Origin: Halotia branconii CENA392 | Lineage (GTDB): Bacteria > Cyanobacteriota > Cyanobacteriia > Cyanobacteriales > Nostocaceae | Reading direction: 5' to 3' | Assembly (NCBI RefSeq): GCF_029953635.1 | Contig: NZ_CP124543.1 | Location: 6,604,367 to 6,668,366 of the forward strand | DNA length: 64,000 nt | Part shown: piece by piece, positions 24,249-32,868 of the stretch | How positions within the stretch are numbered: position 1 is the stretch's first letter | Layout: every line of letters starts with the position of its first letter | Position numbers and translations under genes: made by a program | Notes under the pieces: generated by a model | What the model was told of the DNA's origin: nothing | Database searches by the model: none | The model's input: the letters and a program-made list of their open reading frames with translations, nothing else

Positions 24249-24485
24249 ATGGAGTCAAGCCAGAAACCTCAGCGCCACGCCGCTGAACACGAGTTTGAAG
24301 AATCTCTCGACCAATTAGAGGATATCCTCCAAGAAAACTTAACTGAGGATGAAGAGGTGGCAAAATTGCCTACCAGTAACGTTAATAAAGCCGACCTTAA
24401 TCAAGATTTGACAGCTGTTGATTTAGATGCTTTTGAAGATGCAGTTGCAGATATTGAAAAATATTTGGATGAAAAAACCAAATAA
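24249..24485 (+). CDS. Small acidic protein of unknown function
   Basis: The 78-residue protein is strongly acidic (many Glu/Asp), soluble and probably helical. Features include HEFEESLDQLEDILQENLTE and a C-terminal DAFEDAVADIEKYL. I do not recognise a family; it looks like one of the small conserved proteins restricted to cyanobacteria. No strong Shine-Dalgarno sequence is seen. It stands alone between the DnaA-box gap and a convergent methyltransferase gene. Confidence 0.6.
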   Translation: MESSQKPQRHAAEHEFEESLDQLEDILQENLTEDEEVAKLPTSNVNKADLNQDLTAVDLDAFEDAVADIEKYLDEKTK

Positions 24486-24532
24486 CGCTAGGCGATTTGT
24501 TAATCCATTTTTGTTTATTTACGGGGATTATG

Positions 24533-24560
24533 AATTTTTAATTTTTAATTTTTAATTTTT
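24533..24560. repeat. Heptamer repeat AATTTTT, four units
   Basis: Four exact AATTTTT units overlap the 3' end of the convergent RNA methyltransferase gene and provide its last three codons and stop codon. The same repeat recurs at 31388-31415 in the same situation. Confidence 0.9.
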
Positions 24561-25352
24561 AATTCCCCAAAGGGGTTGACTATTTTGCCGTTGGGCTTCA
24601 TATAACATTAAAGCAGCTGCGATCGCTACATTCAAAGACTCCACTCCTGGACTCAGGGGAATTTTCACTTGCTTGTCTGCTAGAGTTGCTAAATCTGACG
24701 ATAACCCAGCACCTTCATTTCCCAGTAAGATTAAACTGGGTTTTCGCCAATCTACCTCCCAATAAGTTAAAGTTGCACTCGGCAAGGTTGCTATTACTTG
24801 CATTCCTGACTGCTGACAATGTTGTACTGTTGCTGGCAAATCTTCACTCACTGCTGTTGTTAAGCGAAACCACTGTCCAGCAGAAGCGCGTAAAACTTTG
24901 GGGTTATCTAAATCTACACTATCGCTACTGAGCCATAGCCCCGATGCACCAGCTGCCGCCGCAGTGCGAATAATAGTACCTAGGTTTCCTGGATCTTGGA
25001 TAGTTTCTAAGGCCAAAACTAAACCAGTAAAAGGTACTTGATTTGGAGAATCGCCACGTTTTGCTATGGCAATTACCCCATCTGGTTGGACTGTAGTCGC
25101 GATCGCCTGTAAAATTTCCTTACTGACAATTTCACAGCGATCGCATTGACTACAAGCTTTTTCCCATAATGAGGGATGAGCTATGTGCCATTCTGGTGTA
25201 CAGCAAAGCGTTACAAATGGATAATTAACAGCACAAGCTTCTTCTAACAAGTGCGTTCCTTCCAATAAAAATAGCTGTTGCTTGTGTCGCTCTTTGGTAG
25301 AGTGCAGCTTGCGGATTTGCTTGACTAAAGGATTTTTTAAGCTGGTTAACAC
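24552..25352 (-). CDS. TrmH/SpoU-family RNA 2'-O-methyltransferase
   Basis: The 266-residue protein is a SPOUT methyltransferase with an N-terminal substrate-binding domain (LTSLKNPLVKQIRKL, LLEGTHLLEEA). The three SPOUT motifs are LALETIQDPGNLGTIIRTA, LILLGNEGAGLS and VKIPLSPGVESLNVAIAAAL. It should methylate a ribose in rRNA or tRNA with SAM; the target nucleotide is not determinable. The last codons I-K-N-stop derive from the AATTTTT heptamer repeat. tRNA-Leu lies just upstream on the same strand. Confidence 0.92.
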   Translation of the reverse strand: MLTSLKNPLVKQIRKLHSTKERHKQQLFLLEGTHLLEEACAVNYPFVTLCCTPEWHIAHPSLWEKACSQCDRCEIVSKEILQAIATTVQPDGVIAIAKRGDSPNQVPFTGLVLALETIQDPGNLGTIIRTAAAAGASGLWLSSDSVDLDNPKVLRASAGQWFRLTTAVSEDLPATVQHCQQSGMQVIATLPSATLTYWEVDWRKPSLILLGNEGAGLSSDLATLADKQVKIPLSPGVESLNVAIAAALMLYEAQRQNSQPLWGIKN

Positions 25353-25392
25353 GATTTTAGATTTTGGATTTGAGATTAATCCAAAATTGAGA

Positions 25393-25474
25393 TGCGGAAC
25401 CCGGGACTTGAACCCGGAAGCCTTGCGGCACTAGAACCTGAATCTAGCGCGTCTGCCAATTCCGCCAGTTCCGC
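25393..25474 (-). tRNA. tRNA-Leu (anticodon CAG)
   Basis: The 82-nt class II tRNA read on the minus strand has the acceptor stem GCGGAAC/GTTCCGC with discriminator A and the D-arm TGGCGGAATTGGCAGACGC. The anticodon stem is CTAGA/TCTAG with loop TTCAGGT, giving CAG. A variable arm is followed by a T-arm with GGTTCAAGTCC. The 3' CCA is not encoded. Confidence 0.95.
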
Positions 25475-25873
25475 TGACATTCGCTTTTATTGACAATTTA
25501 CCATTATTGCTTAATGATGGGCATTTGTCAAGTTCACTATTAGATAAGCGCTTACGAAGATTGGGAATTAAAATTGGGAATTATTAATGAGGTTGGGTTT
25601 TTTTTGATCCTACCCTTAGTCCATAAAGAACATCACAGTGGTTTTGCTGAGTATTAACTATTACTAAAGTTGTATACTTAGGTGTTTGTTTTGTTGGAAA
25701 TTATCAAATGTCTATCAGGCTTGCTATTGCTTGCTTTCAGGCTTTAGCTAACATCTTAAAAAAAATTATTCATCTCAGATGTAATGCCAAAATGTAGACA
25801 AACCAATTCTTTACTGTAGAATCAAAACCAACTTCTAACTTATAAAATTACGTATTTTTTTGGAGGTAGGCTT
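25475..25873. other. Intergenic region upstream of murA (399 bp)
   Basis: It contains the promoters for tRNA-Leu (minus) and murA (plus). It is AT-rich with no repeat element or open frame that I can support. GGAGG at 25862-25866 serves murA. Confidence 0.6.
25862..25866 (+). promoter_or_regulatory. murA ribosome binding site implying an ATT start
   Basis: GGAGG ends 7 bases before the in-frame ATT at 25874. The next canonical start in frame, TTG at 25958, has no comparable site and would remove conserved N-terminal residues. Confidence 0.6.
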
Positions 25874-27253
25874 ATTAATCCTTCTACCAGCTTACCAGAT
25901 GCCAAACTTTCTCCTGAAGTAGACTCCTCAGTCTTACAAATTTGGGGGGGGCATCCTTTGCGAGGTAATGTGAAAATTAGCGGGGCTAAAAATTCAGCAT
26001 TGGTAATCATGGCTGGAGCCTTGCTATGTTCAGGAGATTGTCGCATCCGCAATGTTCCTTTATTGGCGGATGTAGAGCGCATGAGTCAGGTTTTGTCAGC
26101 TTTAGGTCTGCGCTTAACACGACAAGACGACATTTTAGATATTAATGCTAGCGAGATTACTACCTCAAAAGCTCCCTACGAACTAGTTACCCAATTGCGG
26201 GCAAGTTTTTTTGCCATCGGTTCAATTCTGGCAAGATTGGGTGTAGCACAAATGCCATTACCGGGCGGTTGTGCAATTGGAGCTAGGCCAGTAGATTTGC
26301 ACGTGCGAGGGCTGCAAGCAATGGGAGCCGAAGTGCAGATCGAACATGGCATTTGTAATGCTTATGTTCCAGGTAGCAACAACAGATTAAAAGGAGCCAA
26401 AATTTATCTAGATACTCCCAGCGTCGGAGCAACAGAAACGTTGATGATGGCCGCTACCCTAGCCGATGGTGAAACAATCCTCGAAAATGCTGCTAGGGAA
26501 CCAGAAGTCGTTGATTTGGCTAACTTCTGCAATGCGATGGGAGCTAAAATTCAGGGTGCGGGAACTAGTACGATTACAATCGTTGGTGTTCCTAAACTGC
26601 ATTCTGTTGACTACAGCATTATTCCCGATCGCATTGAAGCAGGAACGTTCTTAGTGGCTGGCGCTATCACTCGCTCAGAAATTAGTCTCTCACCAGTATT
26701 ACCAGACCATTTAATCCCCGTGATTGCCAAACTGCGGGAAATTGGAGTGACAATCGTTGAAGACAGTGCTGAATGCTTACGTGTTTTGCCAACAGATAGT
26801 CTCAGAGCCGCAGATATTGAAACCTTGCCTCATCCAGGCTTTCCTACCGATATGCAAGCACCGTTTATGGCTTTACTGACATTGGCAGAAGGTGACAGCT
26901 TGATTAACGAATCTGTATTTGAAAACCGCTTGCGTCATGCTTCCGAACTAAATCGCTTAGGAGCAGATATTCGTGTCAAAGGTAATGCGGCTTTTGTGAG
27001 AGGAGTGCCAATATTATCGGGCGCACCAGTATTAGGTACAGATTTGCGGGCATCCGCAGCCTTAGTCTTAGCAGGACTAGCAGCTGAGGGACAAACTACC
27101 ATTCAAGGATTGCACCACCTTGATCGCGGCTACGATCGCCTAGATATGAAGTTGCAGCAATTAGGAGCTAAAATTCTGCGTGTGGGCGAAGCGCCAACAG
27201 ATGCAGAACTTTCTCCCAACGGCAGTATTTCTCCATCATCTGTTTCGACATAG
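25874..27253 (+). CDS. murA: UDP-N-acetylglucosamine 1-carboxyvinyltransferase
   Basis: MurA transfers enolpyruvate from PEP to UDP-GlcNAc, the first committed step of peptidoglycan synthesis. About 459 residues result if translation starts at the ATT at 25874, or 431 from the TTG at 25958. The upstream residues VLQIWGGHPLRGNVKISGAK include the typical MurA N-terminus and argue for the ATT. KISGAKNSAL (Lys of the active site), GGCAIGARPVDLH (catalytic Cys loop), DTPSVGATETLMMAA, GFPTDMQAPFMAL and NRLRHASEL are all present. A Ser/Pro-rich tail of ~20 residues ends the protein. No ATG lies in frame upstream. Confidence 0.95.
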   Translation: MNPSTSLPDAKLSPEVDSSVLQIWGGHPLRGNVKISGAKNSALVIMAGALLCSGDCRIRNVPLLADVERMSQVLSALGLRLTRQDDILDINASEITTSKAPYELVTQLRASFFAIGSILARLGVAQMPLPGGCAIGARPVDLHVRGLQAMGAEVQIEHGICNAYVPGSNNRLKGAKIYLDTPSVGATETLMMAATLADGETILENAAREPEVVDLANFCNAMGAKIQGAGTSTITIVGVPKLHSVDYSIIPDRIEAGTFLVAGAITRSEISLSPVLPDHLIPVIAKLREIGVTIVEDSAECLRVLPTDSLRAADIETLPHPGFPTDMQAPFMALLTLAEGDSLINESVFENRLRHASELNRLGADIRVKGNAAFVRGVPILSGAPVLGTDLRASAALVLAGLAAEGQTTIQGLHHLDRGYDRLDMKLQQLGAKILRVGEAPTDAELSPNGSISPSSVST

Positions 27254-27254
27254 T

Positions 27255-27420
27255 ACAAGGAGGCAGGGGGCAGAGGACAAGGGACAAGGGGCAGGGAGCA
27301 GGGGAGAAGAGGAAAAAGTGTTAACCATAAATGGATAAATGCGAAGTAGTTTCAAACTCCCCCTTGCACCCTGCCCCGTTCCCCCCTGCCTCTTCTCCCC
27401 ATGCCCATTTTCATAATGGC
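27255..27420. repeat. G-rich / C-rich low-complexity pair
   Basis: A G-rich arm of GGCAGGGGGCAG type (about 27262-27312) and a C-rich arm (about 27359-27410) flank a short spacer and are partly complementary, so a long imperfect hairpin could form. It is the same class of tract as at 14829, 15836 and 28375. Confidence 0.6.
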
Positions 27421-27486
27421 TACTTATCTCTCGTTATACTAACTGTGGGAGGCTGTTGATATTTTGTTTTTCCAGCTGGCTACATC

Positions 27487-28362
27487 ATGTCGTTCTTTAA
27501 AACCCCACTAATTGGTTTAAAAGCTGACTCATTTCGTCATCCGTTAGATTTAGAAGCAACTAAATCTCTCAAGCAGATACCAGGTCTAGACTTGATGGTC
27601 AGGAATTGGCTAGGACCAATGGCAGAGCAGATTTTTTATGTGGAAAATATTGCCTCTAGTATTCTGGTAGGTGAAAAACAACTACCTGATTTACACAGGC
27701 TATTGTTAGAAGCTTGCAAAACTTTAGATTTAGAACCTCCCCAGTTATATGTCCGGCAGCATCCGGCTCCTAATGCTTATACTTTTGCGATGCGGGGTAA
27801 GCAACCTTTTGTTGTATTACATACTTCTTTGATTGATATCCTCACACCAGAGGAAATTCAAGCAGTAATTGCCCATGAATTGGGGCATCTCAAGTGTGAC
27901 CATAGTGTTTACTTAACGCCTGTAAATTTATTGATTTTAGCAGCGGCAATTGTGCCGAATGTGGGGGCTTTTATTGCTCAAGCGATACAGGCACAACTTT
28001 TAGAATGGGTACGCTGTGCTGAGTTTACCTGCGATCGCGCTGCTTTGTTAGCAACTCAAGACCCCAAAGTTGTAATGTCTGTATTAATGAAGTTGGCTGG
28101 TGGTTCACCGACTTTAGCACCGCAACTTAACCTTGATGCCTTTGTTGACCAAGCTCGTGCTTACGATGATATTAGCAAAACTGAAATCGGTGAATTGGTC
28201 AAAGAAGCCCGCACTTCTCAATTAACGCATCCAGTACCAGTGTTGCGGGCAAAAGAAATTGACCGTTGGGCAAGCAGTATAGAATATCAATCTCTATTGC
28301 AAAATCACGGCAAGAAGAATACTAGCGAAACTTTACCTACATTGGGTTGGCGGAACTGGTAA
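27487..28362 (+). CDS. M48-family zinc metalloprotease
   Basis: The 291-residue protein has the zinc-binding motif HELGH in VIAHELGHLKCDH and the third ligand in EFTCDRAALL. A hydrophobic stretch (about 150-170) could anchor it in the membrane. The N-terminal part, with QLYVRQHPAPNAYTF before the catalytic helix, is that of the HtpX/Ste24-like cyanobacterial members. It probably takes part in quality control of membrane proteins; the substrate is unknown. It is flanked by low-complexity tracts and is likely monocistronic. Confidence 0.9.
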   Translation: MSFFKTPLIGLKADSFRHPLDLEATKSLKQIPGLDLMVRNWLGPMAEQIFYVENIASSILVGEKQLPDLHRLLLEACKTLDLEPPQLYVRQHPAPNAYTFAMRGKQPFVVLHTSLIDILTPEEIQAVIAHELGHLKCDHSVYLTPVNLLILAAAIVPNVGAFIAQAIQAQLLEWVRCAEFTCDRAALLATQDPKVVMSVLMKLAGGSPTLAPQLNLDAFVDQARAYDDISKTEIGELVKEARTSQLTHPVPVLRAKEIDRWASSIEYQSLLQNHGKKNTSETLPTLGWRNW

Positions 28363-28374
28363 ATTTACCAGAGA

Positions 28375-28470
28375 GAGGCAAAGGCTAAAGGGGGAAGGAC
28401 TATGGTAAAAATTCAAGATATTTTCTTCACTCCCCCTGCTCCCTGCCCCCTGCCTCTTCTTCCCAATGCC
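28375..28470. repeat. Low-complexity tract between M48 protease and GNAT remnant
   Basis: A purine-rich arm (AAAGGGGGAAGGA) is followed by a C-rich arm (CTCCCCCTGCTCCCTGCC). It is a shorter version of the tracts at 14829 and 27255. Confidence 0.55.
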
Positions 28471-28487
28471 CAATGAGGTATTTTTAA

Positions 28488-28691
28488 ATGAATGTTTCTA
28501 TCCGTTTATTGCAAGCAAACGAGTTAGCTATTGCTGATCACGTTTTTCGGTTAGCCTTTGGTACATTTGTAGGATTACCTGAGCCAACAGAATTTTATGG
28601 AGATGCTGCTTACATAGAAGTAGCAATGCATAGACCCAATGAACCTGCATACAATCGCCCTGATGTTTTTGCACTAGATGACTGGCGATAG
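28488..28691 (+). pseudogene. GNAT acetyltransferase remnant with internal deletion
   Basis: The 67-residue open frame joins two pieces. Residues 1-45 (VFRLAFGTFVGLPEPTEFYG and neighbours) look like the N-terminus of a double-GNAT acetyltransferase family as I remember it. The last ~22 residues (RPNEPAYNRPDVFALDDWR) look like the C-terminus of the same family. The acetyl-CoA-binding core is missing. The simplest reading is a large in-frame deletion that left both ends fused. The recollection of the family ends is not verified by a search. It could still be translated. Confidence 0.55.
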
Positions 28692-28723
28692 TAGCATTGA
28701 AGCTATGGAAAAAAAGAAATCTT

Positions 28724-29737
28724 ATGAAAGCTTACGAGATTCAAAGTAACGCAGGGATTGATGCTCTAACGTTAGTTGATCGTCCTGAACCCCAACCCGC
28801 AGCAGGTCAAGTTCTAATCAAAGTTAAAGCAACATCCCTAAATTACCGCGATTTATTGGTTGCTGAAGGAGCCTACGGTGCTGGACAGAAGTATCCCCTC
28901 ATTCCCATGTCTGATGGTGCAGGGGAAGTTGTAGCGGTGGGTGGAGGTGTGACGCGGGTGAAAGTAGGCAATCGCGTCGCTGGTATCTTCTTCCAAGACT
29001 GGATTTATGGCTCTTTAGCTAAAGAAACCATGAAGTCGGATTTGGGAGGCGGTATCGATGGGATGCTTGCGGAATATGTAGTTTTAAATCAAGATGGTTT
29101 AGTAAAATTACCTGATCATTTGTCTTATACTGAGGGCGCAACTCTACCTTGTGCCGCCGTCACGGCTTGGCACGCTCTAGTAACAAAAGGTAATATTAGC
29201 GCAGGTGATAGTGTTTTATTACTTGGTACTGGTGGCGTTTCTATGTTTGCCCTCCAGTTTGCCAAGATTAACGGTGCTAAGGTAATTATCACTTCTAGCA
29301 GTGATGAAAAATTAGCACGAGCAAGAGAATTGGGTGCTGATGAAACAATCAACTACAAAACAACTCCAGATTGGGAAAAGCAAGTCTATCAATTAACTAA
29401 TCGTATCGGTGTAGATCATGTAGTGGAAGTAGGTGGTGCAGGAACTTTACCTAAATCTTTGCAAGCAGCTAGAATTGGGGGAAGAATTAGCTTAATTGGC
29501 GTATTGTCAGGCAGAGGAAATGAGATTGACCCTATGCCTATACTTTTCAAAAGTTTAGCAGTACAGGGAATTTATGTAGGCAGTAGAGAAATGTTTGAGG
29601 CGATGAACAAAGTAATTGCCCAACATCAACTACAGCCAATTCTTGATCAAATTTTTCCTTTTACAGAAGCGAAGGAAGTTTATTCTTACCTCAAAAGTGC
29701 TGCTCACTTCGGTAAGATTGTGATTCAGATGGAATAA
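28724..29737 (+). CDS. MDR-family NAD(P)-dependent alcohol dehydrogenase / quinone reductase
   Basis: The protein has 337 residues from the ATG at 28724; an earlier in-frame start at 28697 would add nine unlikely residues. GroES-like N-domain: SLNYRDLLVAEGAYG, PMSDGAGEVVAVG. Rossmann domain: VLLLGTGGVSMFALQFAKI, then GADETINYK and VDHVVEVGGAGTL. The structural-zinc Cys cluster and the canonical catalytic Cys are absent, so it belongs with zinc-independent quinone-oxidoreductase-type MDR proteins. The substrate is unknown. Confidence 0.85.
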   Translation: MKAYEIQSNAGIDALTLVDRPEPQPAAGQVLIKVKATSLNYRDLLVAEGAYGAGQKYPLIPMSDGAGEVVAVGGGVTRVKVGNRVAGIFFQDWIYGSLAKETMKSDLGGGIDGMLAEYVVLNQDGLVKLPDHLSYTEGATLPCAAVTAWHALVTKGNISAGDSVLLLGTGGVSMFALQFAKINGAKVIITSSSDEKLARARELGADETINYKTTPDWEKQVYQLTNRIGVDHVVEVGGAGTLPKSLQAARIGGRISLIGVLSGRGNEIDPMPILFKSLAVQGIYVGSREMFEAMNKVIAQHQLQPILDQIFPFTEAKEVYSYLKSAAHFGKIVIQME

Positions 29738-30186
29738 TCTTTATTCTCAAATTAAGTCCATGAATTAAGGCGATCGCGGTTAGTCTTTTTGACCTACTAT
29801 GTGCGAAATTGAACAGACATTTAATAGTTAGGGTCTACTGAATAGCTTTAAAAGTCCTGTCTTGTAAGCTTTTCAGGGTATTTTTTGAGAAAAAAGTGCA
29901 ACAGAATAAGAGTATAAAGCTTAAAAACCTTGGATATCAAATTTTTTGAACTCCAAAAGATTGGCAACTATAGTCTCTGTTTACTACTGCCACCAAAGGA
30001 CTTTTTCAGCAAGTCCTAGTTATAAGTTTAACCTATAACTAATAATTTAATTGCTCTTTTTTAGCTCAATTAATGTTAATTAAATTTACTTTTTGATAAC
30101 GAAGTTATATTATATCATAAGAATTTTAACTAACTTGTATAAAACGGTTTTTTATAATAAAAACTGATATCTGTACTATAGAAACA

Positions 30187-30410
30187 AGACTTACGCAAAA
30201 ATAACGTAACTCCGTCATTACGAGCGATAGCGAAGTAATCTACCCTAACGCTGGGATTGCTTCCCTACACTCCGTTCCGGTCGCAATGACAATATCGGCG
30301 TTGCGTAATACCATTTCACGAAATTATTGATACAAATTACTTTTCTTACTCTCCCTGCTTCTTCTGCTTCCCCAAATGTATCAACTTTAAAGTGAAACGG
30401 TATAAGTCCT
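30187..30410. repeat. Family II inverted-repeat element, split by an insertion
   Basis: This is a copy of the element at 42092-42219, nearly identical over 30187-30308, with its last bases (AGTCCT) at 30405-30410. The intervening 30309-30402 is a family I element plus a duplicated TAA. The intact copy at 42 kb serves as an internal control for the insertion. Confidence 0.85.
30309..30402 (+). mobile_element. Family I MITE-like element, 94 bp, nested
   Basis: The termini are TACCATTTCAC and GTGAAACGGTA, with subterminal TTGATACA and TGTATCAA also inverted. The target duplication TAA lies at 30306-30308 and 30403-30405. It is inserted in the family II element close to its right end. A pyrimidine-rich middle and no coding capacity are seen. 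Confidence 0.88.
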
Positions 30411-30930
30411 AAGAAATATTCTTAATAGCAATCCTAAAAAGATATTCAAACATTTTAAAAATATGTGTATTCAAATACCTTAATAAAGGTGATAGTATTA
30501 ATTGATTTAAGAAAATATCCGGATATCAAAAAAAATGAGTGTATTGAGAAGTAAATTAACTGTGCAATGTCTGACTAGAAGCGACTCTAACACAGAGTCG
30601 GAAGCTGGCCATTGGACTTTTCTTTGCGCTTAGGCACTAATTAACTACAGGGAAATATGTGAATTGTTATTTGAAATCTAATTTATTTTGTATCTTTTAA
30701 GACAGCTATAACTTTTAAAACACTGTTACTAGCTTTACTTACATCCATTGATACAAACAGTTAAGACATGATGATTGCCATAGTTTTAGATTGAGGCTTG
30801 TTTTTACTTTTTTATTTGCTACTTAAGGCTTTGAAGTTTGTAGCAAACTGCAATTTAATTGGTCTCAAATGTAGCACTAAGTATTGACAATTTCTAAATA
30901 ATCGAATAACAAGGTGGCAGCATCATAAAA

Positions 30931-30974
30931 AAAGGCGTTAATACATCCCGGCCAAGAGACTAAATAACGCCTTT
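30931..30974. promoter_or_regulatory. 10-bp inverted repeat in the leader of the 31003 gene
   Basis: AAAGGCGTTA (30931-30940) and TAACGCCTTT (30965-30974) are perfect complements around a 24-base loop containing CATCCCGGCCAAGAG. The right arm ends 28 bases before the ATG at 31003. It could be a leader RNA structure or an operator. Confidence 0.5.
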
Positions 30975-31002
30975 CGAGAAAATTAATACGGATAACATAA
31001 TC

Positions 31003-31239
31003 ATGCCACAAAATACTGATTACCAAGCTGCCAATTCCGAAACTCAGGCCGTTGCTTACAAAGAGCGTCTTAATTCTTGGGCGATCGCTCGTTTACTTCC
31101 TGATGCACAACGCGAAATTGTTGCTCGTTTTCGTAGCCGTTCCGATGCAGATGGTTACATGCAACACCTGATGCAAATAAAGCCTAATTCTTCTTTCATG
31201 GTTGTTTTTGATTGCAAACGCGAAGAAGTTGCAATTTAA
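31003..31239 (+). CDS. Small protein of unknown function
   Basis: The 78-residue soluble protein contains RLNSWAIARLLPDAQREIVA, RFRSRSDADGYMQHL and a C-terminal SFMVVFDCKRE. I do not recognise a family with confidence. The codon use and clear ATG suggest a real gene, and it seems to be one of the short proteins found mainly in cyanobacteria. It is preceded by a long gene-free leader with an inverted repeat, so its expression may be regulated at RNA level. Confidence 0.65.
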   Translation: MPQNTDYQAANSETQAVAYKERLNSWAIARLLPDAQREIVARFRSRSDADGYMQHLMQIKPNSSFMVVFDCKREEVAI

Positions 31240-31387
31240 AACCTCAAAAATAAAGAGTCATTGATTTGGGTATTTGTGCTTCTATCTAGTGTGTAAAAAA
31301 CTCAGCTTTGTTGGAAGGTAGGGTATGGAAAAAGAATAAACACCCCGTACCCTACACACAATTAAAAGTTAAAAATTATGATTCTTA

Positions 31388-31415
31388 AATTTTTAATTTT
31401 TAATTTTTAATTTTT
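31388..31415. repeat. Heptamer repeat AATTTTT, four units
   Basis: This is the same four-unit array as at 24533, again overlapping the 3' end of a minus-strand gene (the DUF3131 protein). It encodes that protein's last residues and stop codon. Confidence 0.9.
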
Positions 31416-32868
31416 CATTACTCCCAGGTTTGACTCCTGCCCAAACAGTGAGAGGCTGTCCGACTTGCTTGTACAACAAGCTTTCTAGAATTACGCCGTT
31501 ATTGTTAGCTGTAAGAGCTTTATTCGGCTGATGCAGAGATTCATAGAAACCGTTGTACCAGCCATCTTTGGATTTAAGATTTGTTTGGACGAAATCAAAT
31601 AGTTGGTTGGTGTAAGCAGTGTGATAAAGTACGTGCCAGCCGATCGCAGCTTTGGTACTGAGAAACCGCAAATTGTTATGATTTTCTTGTGTATCTGTGA
31701 TCGTCGCCCAAGATTCACCGTTGACGAATAAGCTGCCATAAACGAAGTAAGGAGCGCGATCCAAGTTATCTTCTGTGACTGCGGTTAATTGTTTGGTAGC
31801 TTGATAACGCGCCTGTTGAGCAGCTAAAATTCTATCGGCATAGGCTTTAGGCAAAGCTTGAAATCCAGTTTCAATGCCATCTAGAATATACGGTTCACTA
31901 AGGACGTAGTTATTAGCGCCAGAGTTTTGATAATCGCGGCGATCATAAGGAACTCCTTCACCGTAAAGATTCACAAAATTAGTGTGAGACTGATAATCTA
32001 AAGCTTGTTTGACATGCAAGCCCCAGAGTTTCAAACCATAAGCAGCATAATTTTCGTAGCCTAAACGTCCTTCTTGGTTGTACTGTTCTTTACCTTTAAC
32101 AACGGCAGTACCGTACATTTGTCCTTTTTTGGTGAGTCGTTCAACTTGCCAATACTTCCAGACGGCTTCTGTTTGCGATCGCAACTGGGGATACTTAGCT
32201 CCGACAATTTTCAGCCAAATTGCCATCCGTCCCAAATCGATTGCCGACCAACCAATTTCTTCACGTTTGTCTAGTTGACCATAATTTACGGGTACAAGAG
32301 TTTTGGAGTTGTAAACTTTATTTGGCAGTTCTTCTTTATACAAAGGCATAGATGCCAAAGTTTTCAAAGTTTTATTCATTTTGGCTGCAAATTCTGCCGC
32401 CGATACTATATTAAGTTCTTTGGCACTGACTAAAGCAGCGATCGCAGCTGCTTGATCCCACATAGTTACCGAGGTAAAACCATCGACAGAATTGACCAAG
32501 CCAGTTTCATCATTCCAGTTGCGCTGGAAGTATAACCAAGCTTGACGTGCAGTTGTTATCTCCTCTGGAGTTAAAGATCCAGAACCAGGAGCAACATAAG
32601 GAGTAATGGCTACTGTTAATTGGCTGGGAGTGACAGGTTGACCAGGTAAAACTACAGATTTGGCATCAAGATTAGCAATTGTTTCAGCATCTAGAGGCGA
32701 AACAACTGGTTGGGATGTTGAGATTTGAGGTTTTTCAATTAAAGAAGTTTTAGTCAGTTGCTTAGACCAAAAATTGAAAATTGCGATCGCAGCTACAGCC
32801 GTGACAAGACCTCCGACAGAAGCCAGTAAGGACAAGCTTTTTGGTGGTGGTTGAAAATCAGAACTCAT
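31393..32868 (-). CDS. DUF3131-domain protein
   Basis: The 491-residue protein has a membrane-anchor segment near the N-terminus (about residues 12-32, SVGGLVTAVAAIAIFNFW). A linker precedes a DUF3131 domain beginning about residue 105 with AWLYFQRNWNDETGLVNSV and continuing SVTMWDQAAAIAAL and EIGWSAIDLGRMAIWL. This domain resembles glycoside-hydrolase-like (alpha/alpha toroid) folds, and its enzymatic role is unproven. It is probably membrane-anchored and facing the periplasm. Its last residues (K-L-K-I-K-N) come from the AATTTTT heptamer array. Confidence 0.88.
   Translation of the reverse strand: MSSDFQPPPKSLSLLASVGGLVTAVAAIAIFNFWSKQLTKTSLIEKPQISTSQPVVSPLDAETIANLDAKSVVLPGQPVTPSQLTVAITPYVAPGSGSLTPEEITTARQAWLYFQRNWNDETGLVNSVDGFTSVTMWDQAAAIAALVSAKELNIVSAAEFAAKMNKTLKTLASMPLYKEELPNKVYNSKTLVPVNYGQLDKREEIGWSAIDLGRMAIWLKIVGAKYPQLRSQTEAVWKYWQVERLTKKGQMYGTAVVKGKEQYNQEGRLGYENYAAYGLKLWGLHVKQALDYQSHTNFVNLYGEGVPYDRRDYQNSGANNYVLSEPYILDGIETGFQALPKAYADRILAAQQARYQATKQLTAVTEDNLDRAPYFVYGSLFVNGESWATITDTQENHNNLRFLSTKAAIGWHVLYHTAYTNQLFDFVQTNLKSKDGWYNGFYESLHQPNKALTANNNGVILESLLYKQVGQPLTVWAGVKPGSNEKLKIKN

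Larger units (their letters stand above)
29738..31002. other. 1.27-kb gene-free region with nested elements and small hairpins
   Basis: No supported protein gene. It contains a family II inverted-repeat element (30187-30410) interrupted by a family I element (30309-30402). A small 7-bp hairpin CGACTCT/AGAGTCG lies at 30582-30600. A 10-bp inverted repeat at 30931-30974 lies just before the next gene. The rest is AT-rich. A non-coding RNA is possible but not shown. Confidence 0.7.
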
